A stretch of 64,000 nucleotides of DNA from Erodium maritimum (taxonomy: Eukaryota > Streptophyta > Magnoliopsida > Geraniales > Geraniaceae). Location: the NCBI GenBank assembly GCA_963921825.1, contig OY997594.1, forward strand, positions 439,001 through 503,000, read 5' to 3'. Below are positions 24,625-38,690 of the stretch, one piece after another; the stretch's first letter is position 1, and each line of letters begins with the position of its first letter. The position numbers and the translations under genes are program-made. The notes under the pieces are model-generated. The model saw only the letters and a list, made by a program, of their open reading frames with translations. It searched no databases and had not been told where the DNA came from.

Positions 24625-26385
24625 TTTCTCTGCTCTGCTCCTTGTTCTGAGCACAGATTCGAGTTTTGATTTGTAATGGATTTGTCTCTAATTATGGCTT
24701 TATATTGGGTTGGTTCTCAGCTGAAGGCTATTGTGTTTGATTATGAGAAGGAGAGACTTGGGTTTGGTTTATCTCTTCTGGAAGAAGATAAAGTCTTTTA
24801 GAACATAATATTTGTATTTTCTAATAAAATATGTAAATTATCATGGACTTATAAAATAATATATCATACGCGATTATACATATAAAAATGAATATTATTA
24901 TATATTCGATAGGCATTCGACGCGGTGGTCATCTGTAGTTATAGAAGTACTATACATTGGATGTTCAATACACAATCAACAACATGGTGATCGGATGTAG
25001 ATTGTAGTTATAAACGTGGTGTATATGCTTGATGTTTGAAAAACGGTTTGATTTTGAATCGATCTCATGTTAATTTTGTTTATGAGTATTATTAGACTGG
25101 TTTATGCAGAAGTGTTCAAAAACATCAGGTGATCTGTTTATTTTCCGCTTATTTGTTCGGCCTGTTAATCCATTTGCATACTAGTTGATCAGATTTTATT
25201 CAATCCACAATAATATGGACGGATTACAGATTACAATAGATATATATCTTGTGGATTATTTGTGGCATGCTCGTGGTACTAATCCAAATTTAATACATAA
25301 AGTTTAATCAAACATATTATAAACTCGTAATTACATGTCCGGTAATCACTCGACGAGTTGATCGTGCGTAGTTGTATAAGTTTTATATGTTGAATGTTTG
25401 ATAAGTATTCGACACCATAATCAAATATAGTTGTACATATATGTTCTATGTTCGATAAATAATTATTTTTAAACTGATATTATAATAATATAATATGTCA
25501 AATTTATCAAAAATATTTACATGCGATATTATATTACAGGCAACACGTGTTTAAGGGGACATCCCAGTGGTTCAAGTCTCACCTTTTATAAGAGAGATCT
25601 TAGTTCAAATCTGGACAAATAACTATAAATATTACAAATATAGTGTGCACGTTTGTTTCGCTATTTATATGTATTACGTTACGTTATTTGAGTTCGGAGT
25701 CTGTAATAATTTTGAAATAAATAGTTGATAAATTAAAATTTGGACTTGTTGAGAAATTGTGATATATACACTGTATTCTGATAACAAATATGGGTTTGGG
25801 TACATAAGAAAGGGACAAATTTGATTGAGAAGAATCTTGATGGAGAAGTGACAAACAAATGATTAAGGAATAAATTGGAAAGACCAAAGTCTAGTTCCAA
25901 AAGAACATGAACATGGAATAAGGGACATCTGAGATATAGATGTTTATATATCTTTCATGGGGTCATCATCTTATTATTATTATTTTTTTATTTCAGATAT
26001 CTCTAGTAATAAATTAACAGTACATAAAACTTATTATTTATGTTAATTTTGTTTAAAAAAATATCATTTATATCTGAATTTTTACAACTAAAAAACTAAT
26101 CTGATTAAGTAGGTGTAACCATTATCTTTATAAATAGTAATTTATTCCTATACCTCCACCCATTTACTGGATTGGATTTCTCCGGATAGACAGGGAGACC
26201 AAATAACGGAGGTAATAAATGGGTCGTGGACCAAACATTGTTTAAAACAGGTCATCATTATCTTTATAAGTAAACATTTATTTTTATATTTTTTCGATAT
26301 GGATTCAGCCTCAACAAAATATAAATTGTAAAAAATAATCAATGACAATAAGATCAAAACCTAACATTGAAATGAGTTTGGAAGA
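24625..26385. other. AT-rich spacer
   Basis: The first about 100 bp are the likely promoter and leader of the - strand 305-aa gene. The remainder is AT-rich. Near 25560-25620 a tRNA-like pair of phrases ('catcccagtggttcaagtc' and 'cttagttcaaatctgg') suggests a degraded Pol III SINE head. 'cgataggcattcgacgc' type phrases recur loosely (24905, 25335, 25400), suggesting a diffuse old repeat. No gene is seen. Confidence 0.4.
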
Positions 26386-26392
26386 GTGAACA

Positions 26393-27610
26393 AAGCCGTT
26401 TATTGGTTGAAAGTACGAGAATTAGAGATGCTCTCTGCCGGCCCTAGAGGGGAGCTCGTGAGCAACGGAGGCAGCGGCGCATGGGGGCGAGTGGACGTCT
26501 CCGGCGACGGCGGCGGGTGGGAGCAGGTGAGATCTGGTTGTTTACCATTGTATCTCGCATGTTTGGGTTTGAGTTCGTCTCGCCGAGGCGGTAGTAGGAC
26601 GATTTCGTGGTCTGGTGTTGCCCCACGTCCGACGATCTTCGGCAGCGTGGTTGGTGGTGGTTCGATGTGGCGAAGGTCGTGGAGAGCTCGGCGTCAGGTC
26701 GATGTGAAGGCTCCGGCGGCGCTGATGCCGAGGGAGGTGCCGGAGCCGAGGATGCGATTCTCGGCGGTACCGGGCGGTGGATGGTGATCCGTGGTGGTGA
26801 CTGGAGGTCGCCGGTTGCCGGCGAGAGGCCCGCGTCCTCGGGTACCACGGGGAACGCGGGGGAGGCCAGCGGGGCTTCCGTATGAAGGAGTGGTGGCGGG
26901 ACGGGACGTCGTCATAGTCTCGTTGGACATTGTGGTGGCTATGCTGGAGCCGTCGGCGTCGCGGGAATGGAGGCGGCTCAAGGGGAAGGCGGTGGCCGAG
27001 GCGCGGTACAACCCTAGCGAGTTGGGGTTGGGCCTGGGGCAGCAGACTGGGCCGGGCCCGGATGGAGAATCACAAGCAGCAGCGGCGGGGGGCGTCAAGC
27101 ACCCCCGCCTGAAGGAATGAGTCCGAGGTGGCCCGGGGAGGGGTGGGTCAACTTTGGCCCCTCCCCGGCGGATGGATGGAGACGACACCATCATCAGTTG
27201 ACATTTGTCTCCCCTACCAGTCCGGAGTCAGCAATCCCGCGTTCAGGAGCCCTACCATTATCAATCAAGGGAGGACGACGCACGCTGACATACCGGGGGA
27301 GATGTAGGTCCACCAGTGTTCCCCTAAACGTGGCTGGCTTCGCCTCGTCCCAATTGGAAGAAGCATGCTGTATCGGTGTCACCAGACGCTACCGCAGATA
27401 TCCCCTTCGTCCGCAACCTTTCACTAGAGCCGATTTTATTGCTTTCGTTTCATTTCACTTTACTAGTTGGTTTGGTTTATGTAGGTGGAGTATGGTTAGA
27501 TGCCCACCACAGTTGGTTTTTGCTTATGTAGGTGGTGTACGGTTTAAGTACCCACCAAACTATCCTATTATGATCTAATACAATTGCAATGGTTATCCTC
27601 AAAAAAAAAA
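26393..27610 (+). mobile_element. GC-rich insertion ending in poly(A), probable retroposed sequence
   Basis: This sharply GC-rich block sits in AT-rich DNA. The first about 900 bp are Gly/Arg/Pro-rich in every frame, with no frame recognisable as a gene. The last about 200 bp turn T-rich and end at an A10 run (27600-27609), as retroposed RNAs do. 'tatgtaggtgg' occurs twice in the tail. I could not find flanking target duplications. It could be the end pieces of a non-LTR element or a chimeric retroposed transcript. Confidence 0.4.
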
Positions 27611-30116
27611 GCTATATGATATCGTTGATATGAAGATATGATTTTTTTACAGATAAAATAAAATCTCCAATAATATGTAAAAAAAACATAGATACACTAA
27701 TTTTTGTTCTCTTCGTACCGCACAAATAATAAGAAATTTAAGGAATATAGTCGTCATTTTAAAACAAAATTATCACAAACACAACAAAAATACATGTGCA
27801 ATGAATTTTTTTATATTTATACAAAAAATTACAAGTTGTTAAAAGAAATATTTCTCTCTCCAATTATCTCAATATATTATATAATTTATATCAAATCTAC
27901 ATAATATTAATAGATTACCAATAATAATTAAAACGTGGGCAATAAGCCAATATAAGGCATATATCATTTACGTGATTTTTATGAACAGTGATTACGAATA
28001 CGTAGGGCGTTTTTATTTGTCACTTGTACTCGTCGTTTTGAGTGTAATAATAAAATTAATCATTTAACATTTTTTTTTGTCAAAAGTCTTTAATATATAT
28101 TCTTTTTTCAGTCAATAATATATATATTCCTTTAATTATTGCCTTCCTAGTTACGTTAGCATTACATTGAGTCTTATATCTTCTTACTTATATCTTTAAA
28201 TTAATCAACATTTATTGAAAATAGGTTGAGCCCATATTGTGACTTTATATTAATGGAAATTGTTTTGACTTTGAACAAAATTTATATGATAATAAATGGT
28301 CGGTGTATAGAAATTTCGATAATGTGTGTGAATCTGTTACGTGTTTCTGATCAACCTAATTATATTACAAACCCAATTGTTGCGTTATTTATAATATTTA
28401 AGACGTTGAAAATGTGAGATCAAACTTGAACACGTAGAATTTTTTTAATCACTAAACTTGGATGGACGATAAGGTTGTTATCTTTTTTTATATGTATTAA
28501 TATATAACTTTTCATGGTTTCAATTTACTGATAATTAAATATACTATGTTACAATTTGATAAAATAAAATATTCTAATCTTTACCGTCATGTCGGTCCAG
28601 ATGAATATTAACATTCACCGATAATCACGAGAAAAGTAATTACACTTAGAGGTATTTATTTTTTGCAATTTGTAGTTCATGTTTTGATAATCGCAAAAAA
28701 ATGACGATTGTATCCTTGATTTTAAAATAATTTTTTTAAACGAAAATCCAATTTCCCGTATCCCTTAAATTTATCATTTTTTATCCCTCCGAACCCGATT
28801 AACGATAGTCCATCGTTTCGTTTAAAAAATACGTAATAAAATATGTTTTTTAACATTTAAAATGTTCATGGTGCAATAATGCAATTTAAAATTACAACAA
28901 TGTATTTATTACAATTAAGAAACGAACAAAAAAGATTGATTCTACGAAAATATATGAAATGTTTTGTTCCAAAAAGTTATGAGCAAGACATTTCGTTTTA
29001 GGTTAGCAATCCAATTTTGAATTTGACTACGTTGTAGTTTACGCCAAAACACAAATTTTGGTTTCTTTGTACGTATTTTCTGAACAATTTCATGTATTCA
29101 ATTAAAGACAAAAATATGAATCTATAGTTGAAAGAAAAATGGATCGAATTGCAGTCACGTGATAATCACGAAGCGATTCTCGAGGGACTACACATTGGCC
29201 CATCCGCCCATGGGCTTTGCATGGCCCAAATTAAGGGTGTTTCCGGGCGGGTGTTCGTCAATGAGAATATATTTTTATTTGTTTTTACGGATGTGGATAG
29301 ATACTTTGCGGATATGTAGAGCGTCTATATGATAATATTTAATGGATTTAATCCGTGTAATTTTGTGGTTGGACGGGAGTCCCTCCATGAAGATAGAATT
29401 TTACAATGTTCTGAAAATCCCGACTAGGCTCCGTCTAGACCCCATTTATTTGTTGGCCGACCCGATTAATTGAGTTAATCCTCGATTAATCCCCGTTTAA
29501 TCCCCAAAAAGCCCTAGCCGCTCGACTAGTGCCTATCAATTTTTAGAACCTTGGATTTTTACCCGTCTTTATGGATGTGGATTGATATTTTTTCGGATAT
29601 GTAAAACGTCTATAAGATAGTAATTGACATAGTTAATTACTGTAGACTTGTGGATGGACGGATCTGTTTCATGGACAATTACCTAAAAATCTACTAAGAT
29701 TTTGTATTTGTAGTTTTAGGCAAAGTTGTAAAAAACGATAGGCGGTAGCCGGACGGTAAGGACCCGTAACCGCTAGGCGTATGAATGATTTTCGAAAGGC
29801 TACACAAGAGAGCGGAAATTATGAGTTTGTTGTAAGACTAAAGCCCGTAGTGAGCTTGTTGTGTAAGATTTATGAGTTGAGCTTTTTAGTTCGGGCTTCT
29901 CCATATTTTAAAAGAGGGAGGTTTATTAGGAGAAGCGGAAGGGCATGTGATCAGCGAATCTCGTTCCAGAATACCCATCCACTCACAATAAGACGGGTTT
30001 TTATAAAAATATGGTAAAATATTTATCCGATTTTATGCGAGTAGATGTTGAATGATATCGGAATAGACGGATTAACAGATAGACCAAGCACAATGCCACA
30101 TAGTTTGAACACTCCT
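27611..30116. other. AT-rich spacer upstream of eL15
   Basis: No gene is seen. A block at 29283-29390 is repeated, diverged, at 29565-29680 ('ggatgtgga.agata.ttt.cggatatgta.a.cgtctata'). Between them is a phrase set (ccgacccgattaattgagtt, cgattaatcc) also seen in related form near 10795-10850, probably an interspersed repeat. About 28650-28900 holds further 'ttttgcaatttgtagttcatg' MITE-like remains. Confidence 0.4.
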
Positions 30117-30250
30117 AGCCCAAACTATCAAGTGGACTAGTCAGGCCCAATTTTCAAAATGGCCCAATCCCAACAGTTCTTTTTCCTCAAGCCCGTGCGA
30201 GGGTAGACTGGTAATTTCACTCACTCAGCATCGGCACTCTAAAACCCTAA
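30117..30250 (+). promoter_or_regulatory. site II and telo-box elements of the eL15 promoter
   Basis: AGCCCA (30117-30122) and GGCCCA (30144-30149 and 30161-30166) are copies of the site II motif (inverse of TGGGCY). AAACCCTAA (30242-30250) is a telo-box, about 85 bp before the start codon. Site II plus telo-box is the classic pairing of plant ribosomal protein promoters, giving growth-linked expression. Confidence 0.75.
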
Positions 30251-30334
30251 TTGGTGTGTCGAGTTCATAAATCATCAGCACCACATCGCTCCTTCCAGCC
30301 GAAGCCTCCGTTGCAGGGACGAACTCAGCCAACG

Positions 30335-32858
<2,524 letters not shown>

Positions 32859-33640
32859 TCTTCGTCATCATGATGTCTATTGTACTTGTTTTGCGTTCTG
32901 CTTTAGGATTTTATGTTGTCGAGACAGATACATATTTTACATGGGTACTTTTTTGCTGTGGTCTAGGGTTATATTGAACTTCCATCTTGTGTTTTATCAC
33001 ATGAGTTCATCTTTATGTCATATGAAAATGATCTATATTTGAACTGCATTGAGTAAGAGTTGATAGTTATGTCAATCCTAAAAACTAGATGTAAGACCTC
33101 TCTACCCTTGAATGTCAACAACAAATTTAAATTCGTACCCGAGAACATTGTTCCCTTTTTTGTAATTTTGGTCCAATTGACCTTGTTTGATCTTGATCTT
33201 TGTTCATCCTTGTTTAACCACATCATTTTAGTTTTGCTGATATAGCTTGTGCAAAAAACTATTTTATGTATCGTCCTAACTTTTAATGCAACACATTATC
33301 TTATCGATGACTTTTCAACACAACCCAACATTCTCCCATCGAAATTCGTATAATTTTTTCCTTCTAATTCTTTGTATTTCTAAAGAGAACCTACGTAAGA
33401 TCTCAGTACAATGAATGTTGGTTAAATGTGTTACCTTCTCAAAATACAAAATCATCCAAAGTAATGATGAAACATAAACATCATAAGGAATGTGGTAAAA
33501 GAAGAAGAAGAATTAAGACACACAACTAAAGCTCAAAACTCTGTAAATTGTTTTCTTAGAGTTCTTTGCTATAAACAAAATCGAACGAGTGTTCTTCACA
33601 CTAGTTTGGTCCTGAACACATTTTGTGAATTTTTCTATCT
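32859..33640. other. spacer between convergent eL15 and RFT1
   Basis: It holds the eL15 3' UTR and, from about 33400 on, the RFT1 3' UTR on the - strand. Nothing else is recognised. Confidence 0.45.
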
Positions 33641-36600
33641 TCAGTCTGAGTGATCGCGGAAGCGAATGATCCTATTGATAAAGGGCCTCTCCCGACGGTA
33701 TCTATAGGAAGCAAATAAGAATACAATCAGTGACTTTTTGCATGAGAAGGTACAAAACAAGCATACACAGAAGCAACATTGCTTATAAATCACAAGAACA
33801 AGAAGGCAAAGAAGATACTTACATGACCAAGGACGATATGCAGAAACAAGCGAAACCGATGGAGAAGTGAACGGAAAATGTGGGCCAGAAATTTTCACGA
33901 TCAAGAAATATTTTCTCGGAAATGTAAGTAGTTACACCAGAAATCAACAGAACAGTCCATCCCGAAGGCAGGCAGCTCAAGAAAGAAAACGATGACGCAC
34001 CCTGTGAAAAATAAGAACATATATGCACATTAGAAAGTTACTTGTTTTAAGGGATAATTGCAAAAAAGTACCCTGAGGTATTCAATTTTTGCAAATTGTA
34101 GCCCTCTTCTTTGATAATTACAAAAAAAAGTGCCATGAACTCGCCTTTTTGTTGTATTTTGTTTCAAAATGACGACCTTACCCTTCAAAAGATAATAAGT
34201 AAAAATAACAAATCTAGAAATTTCATCTCCCTTAATTTGCATCCTCTTTGTACGTCCAGATTAGAAGTAAATTAAAGGAGGTCAAATTTTTAGATTTTTT
34301 TTGTTTTTTACTTGTCATTTTTTAAATTTAAAATTTCAAGGATAAAATCGTCATTTTGAAACAAAATTACACTAAGTGTAACAAAAATGTAAGTTAAGGG
34401 TCCTTATTTGCAATTAGTAAAGAAGAGGGCTACAACTTGCAAAAAATGAATACCTCAGGATATTTTTTGCAGTTATCCCTTCTTAATATTATGTAATAAA
34501 CTAATTACCTGGAAATAGCGTCTGATGAATATCGCGGAGTATATAATTCTCAATGTCATGTCTTCCCAACAGTTAAAGAAAGACACAAGAATTAAAAGGC
34601 ACAAAGTCATACTATTATGATGAGGTCGGAATACTTATTGTGGTTGCTCAATTATTTAGTGATTGTTATGAGGTAAAAAGTGAAAATCAAGTATATATAC
34701 AATAGCAAAAACTAATTTCATGTCATACCTAAAATAAGAAAAGGATACTGAGAAAGTTTGCCATGATTAAGCCGATTGCGCCAGCTGAGCGTATTAGCGT
34801 AACATTCAGCACAACATAAATCACCGAGAAGACAAGCAATGAATCATTTGACCGCTTGATTTGATTCTCTGTAGCAACTGCATGTAGAAATGCTTCAGAA
34901 GTTCCTGGTTGAAGACCAAAAGACAAGTCAGATTTTCGGCTGCATAAACGTCAAGGCATAGTAATTTATGGGGAAAACGTTATTTACTCACCCACTAGAG
35001 GCGAGGGGTTATCAGTAAAACACAGTCACCTTTCGTATTAATCAAAAACGCCCACTGAAAAGGTGGGTTTTTGATCAGGAACACTGAAAATGTGACAGCG
35101 TGTTTTGGATAAAACCATCACTTATTCAGTGTGTATCTGTGTTTTTTTATGAACAACGAATGGTGACAGCGTGTTATTGATAACTCCTCATTTTAGGGGG
35201 GTTCCTAAAACTTAAAGGTCGTCAAGGGGGTGTAAATAACGTTTCCACTAAAGAAAATGAAAGAAAACTACTAACCATTCATAGCCAACACTATGATATA
35301 GAGGCAGTAATAACGGAGGGCCGCTGATGCTTCTCCATCGCTCCATTTCCGACCGTATAACAATCTAATGAGCGAGTATGAGTAACTCGGGCCAAATGCC
35401 ATAAATACAAGACCTGGAATGCACAGTCTTAACATGAGAAATAAAAGAATTCATTATTTTGTTGTTACCTTACAACAAGATCCATTAAGCTCTATCCAGA
35501 CGTGTCCATTTCATATTGTTTGCTAAAGAGAAATAATAAAATTTTCTATCCTTCAGATTATATATCTGTTGGAATTATTGAATTAAATTTACAGTTCTAT
35601 AGATTCAATCTTTTTCTGTACCAACAAAATGATCGAAAAAGCCACAATAATTTCCAAATTCAGAGAAACAAGTCAAAGTTAAGAATAAATATAACGATTG
35701 TACAGATCAACCGAGAAAATAATGAGAGGCGTACCAATTAACATCACAAGCTTTAGGGCCTCGGTAAGGCAACTTCCTAACTTCTTTTTCTTATCTGGGT
35801 TTGATCCTGCTAAGAAATATTAAACATTTTACTCCTAAAGAACAGAAGAGATGGTAACAGGTTTCTTGCAGTCAAATATAAGCACCAAAAGAGAATAGTA
35901 GAGAAGTGAACCTGAGGCAGACCTTGCAAATGTGGCATATGAACTTTCTTCAAAAGGAAGAAACACCATCCTCACTACCAAGCTGCCTGAAACATGAAAA
36001 AAAGAAGTAAGACTATTTAAGGATGATTTCTCACTTCAAATAGTGGCAGTTCAAAGTTAATCATCTCCGTTTTAATTTCAAACAAAGCACTCCCATCGCG
36101 ATTAAACGGGTTAAAAGGGAAATATAACATGACCAGTTACATACCTAACTTGTCTACAAGTCCATATACAGCCTGGTTATATGGTGTGTCTAACCATACA
36201 AGGACCATCTTTTCTCCTTCTTGAAGAATCAACTTTCGGAAGGATTGAAAGGTGAATAGCATGCACATGTTTGAGAGCTGCTTATCATAATCAATCATAT
36301 TTGATATTCTGTGAACCACATATAAATTACCGTTACACTCTAACAGTTAGAATAATAACGGGGTAAATAGCTGTTTAATTGATCGTGAACACACATGATG
36401 TAACTTAGGAGTGCAATGGCATTAACCATGTTGCATAATTAGTTTGTGGATAGTGACCATGAACCACCCTTCATTTAATGCGTGGGTTGAGGATTAAACC
36501 ATATTCATTATAAACAGATAATTACATAAAGAGGCAAAGAATCTATACCTAAAAGGGAAAAAGTCGGCCCTCCCATATGCACGAAAAAGAAGAAAATATC

Positions 36601-38690
36601 CCCAATAGCCAACAAACAAGCAACCTGCATATGCAGTTTGTGAGAGTGAGAACACGACTGCTTTCTCCTGCAAGCAATCAGTGATTTGTTCACAATTAGC
36701 ACACTGACAATGGTTAGAGAGTATAAGCCTGTATTAATATGCTATTTAGAGATTAGTGGTCTTATTTGTAAGCTTACGATGTCAGTCTGCTTAACAATGA
36801 GGAAGTACAAAGTCAAGCAACGAGAAAGAGTAGCTGCAGTTTCAACCACCAACCGCAGTTGGAGCAAAAGCAAGGTCTGAGAAAGGATGTAGAAAGGCTC
36901 TGCCAGTAGCTCCAGTAAACATGCACAACCTACCAAATGGAATGATAATGTCAATGACCATACAAATCGGAAATGAATAAAAAAAAATAAAAAAAGAGAC
37001 ACTTATTAATGATGGGAACATGATCCAGCACGAGCTGTTCTATGAAAATACGATAACACACCTTAAAATAAAACATGAGTTGGTATTTCAGAAGTCAGTT
37101 GCTTCAGGAATTAGTTCGTATACTTATGTACTCAAATATCAACCATAACATACACCATTGCAGCATGAGAGTAGAACTTCTATGCACAAATTAAAAGAAG
37201 AAAGGATGCTACAGTAGGTGAGGTGGATTTGCAATAAAAATTAGTTTCAGTCATTGATGGATGGGGTAACAAAAAGAAAGTTCTGGATGATGCCAAGCTA
37301 ATCCACCTTATGCCATGTTATGTGAAACCAGAGAAATCATCCTTAACAAACAGTTGGCATGGCATCCTTACCGAAAATACCTTCCACTACAAATAGAGAA
37401 CCAAAAAGCTAGAAGTGGGCACATTACCGTTAATCAAGATTGCTTGTGCGTATGGATCAGAATAACTCAGATCCTGCCACCAGAAAACAAATATTGTAGC
37501 AGCAATAGTAATGACTACTCCAAGTGGGAGAGTCATCCACGCTACTCTCAATAGCCTTCTTGTGTTTTCACCCGTGGAAGAGCCATCACTGCAGTATTAT
37601 AGACATAATTTCTGGGATTTATTCCTCATATTCAGAGTTTATTAAGCAAACATATCTCATATTAGGATTGCAGCGTAAGAAAATTGCATCACATAGACAT
37701 AATGAAACCTTGACTGTTCACCTCTTCCAAACAAAATACTATTTGATGGCTATGAACGAGTTAAAGATTTATAAAAAAAAAACAATATGGATTAACCACA
37801 CGAAAGTTGGTGGTTAGAGCACACCAAACATCGTGGTAGTTATTCATACAGAACCATATTGTCACACAACTTCTATAGTCTCAATCATTTTACCCTTTTT
37901 TCTCAAGCACTTTCATAGAAGTACATAATTGCATTAATAACAGAAAGGGGAAGCACCATTTAATGTCTGCTCTCATGCAAGCGCGGCGGAATCCCTCCCG
38001 ACTGAGGAACAAGACACAAATGACAAAAAGTTGAAATTGCACCGCATAAAGCTGCATTACAGAGAATACACATAAATGATAATTCAGTTCACTAACAAAA
38101 CTTTGTTAATCCGAACCAAACATCACAGAAATTAAGCACAGCCCAGTTCATTATTACCCACAAAATGAACAGCTAAAATATCGATTATTTTTTCAGAATA
38201 AACAGCCAAAATGAACAATGATACACATAAATAGAATATGCTTTTACATTGCTTGAGCTGGATCAAGCATTGTAACAATTCAGAATGGTCATCAACGAAA
38301 TCGGCAACTAAGAACTCAGACCCCATTTCCACACAACAGTTCATAAAATAGAATAAGAAATAACAAATCTTTTTCGTCTGACTTCAATCAAACTTCAAAT
38401 TGAGGGGGAAGAGATCGTTACAGCATAATCTTCTTCTGTGAGGTGTCGCACAATCCACGAATTGAATATGAACGGAATCCCCCTCGACAGGAATTGGGTA
38501 GCTACTCTCACAAAAATGCAAAATCAAACAAACAAGTATAATCAATGTCATACTAATTTCACTCTAATCACAAAATTTTCTCAGTAACCAAACAAACAAG
38601 TAGTGGAAAATTACCCAGCAGGTACTTGAAAGTGCGAGAGAAACTGGCTCCATCTCGGCCCGCGTTGACTTCAGCTGAATCTTTCGACAT
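33641..38690 (-). CDS. RFT1: RFT1 family protein (dolichol-linked oligosaccharide translocation)
   Basis: A 527-aa polytopic membrane protein in 14 exons on the - strand, in order: 38690-38615, 38504-38422, 38051-37957, 37588-37428, 36929-36778, 36667-36549, 36308-36145, 35986-35912, 35806-35735, 35413-35276, 34904-34749, 34561-34509, 34001-33823, 33701-33641. Phases agree at all 13 junctions. RFT1 acts in the ER membrane in N-glycosylation; its exact role in flipping Man5GlcNAc2-PP-dolichol is debated. Landmarks: [65 protein letters not shown], then [12 protein letters not shown] and [15 protein letters not shown], then the end [12 protein letters not shown]. Several segments are clearly hydrophobic. 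Length is close to that of the family (human about 540 aa). Introns 11 and 13 carry MITEs or AT-rich repeats. Confidence 0.93.
34054..34474. mobile_element. foldback MITE, best copy of the 'GATAATTGCAAAAAAGTACC' family, in RFT1 intron 12
   Basis: The left end GGATAATTGCAAAAAAGTACC and right end (inverse of ATAACTGCAAAAAATATCC) enclose nested inverted arms. 'aaatgacgaccttacccttcaa' faces 'ttcaaggataaaatcgtcatttt', and 'gtagccctcttctttgat' faces 'aaagaagagggctac'. The whole about 420 bp can fold back on itself. Non-coding. Confidence 0.75.
34972..35246. mobile_element. MITE of the 'GGAAAACGTTATTTAC' family in RFT1 intron 10
   Basis: The left end GGGAAAACGTTATTTACTCACC and right end GGGGGTGTAAATAACGTTTCC are inverted copies. 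Internal phrases 'ggttatcagtaaaacacagtcac' and 'gtgacagcgtgttattgataac' also mirror each other. Related pieces are at about 19325-19410, 20250-20580 and 42815-43050. Confidence 0.7.
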
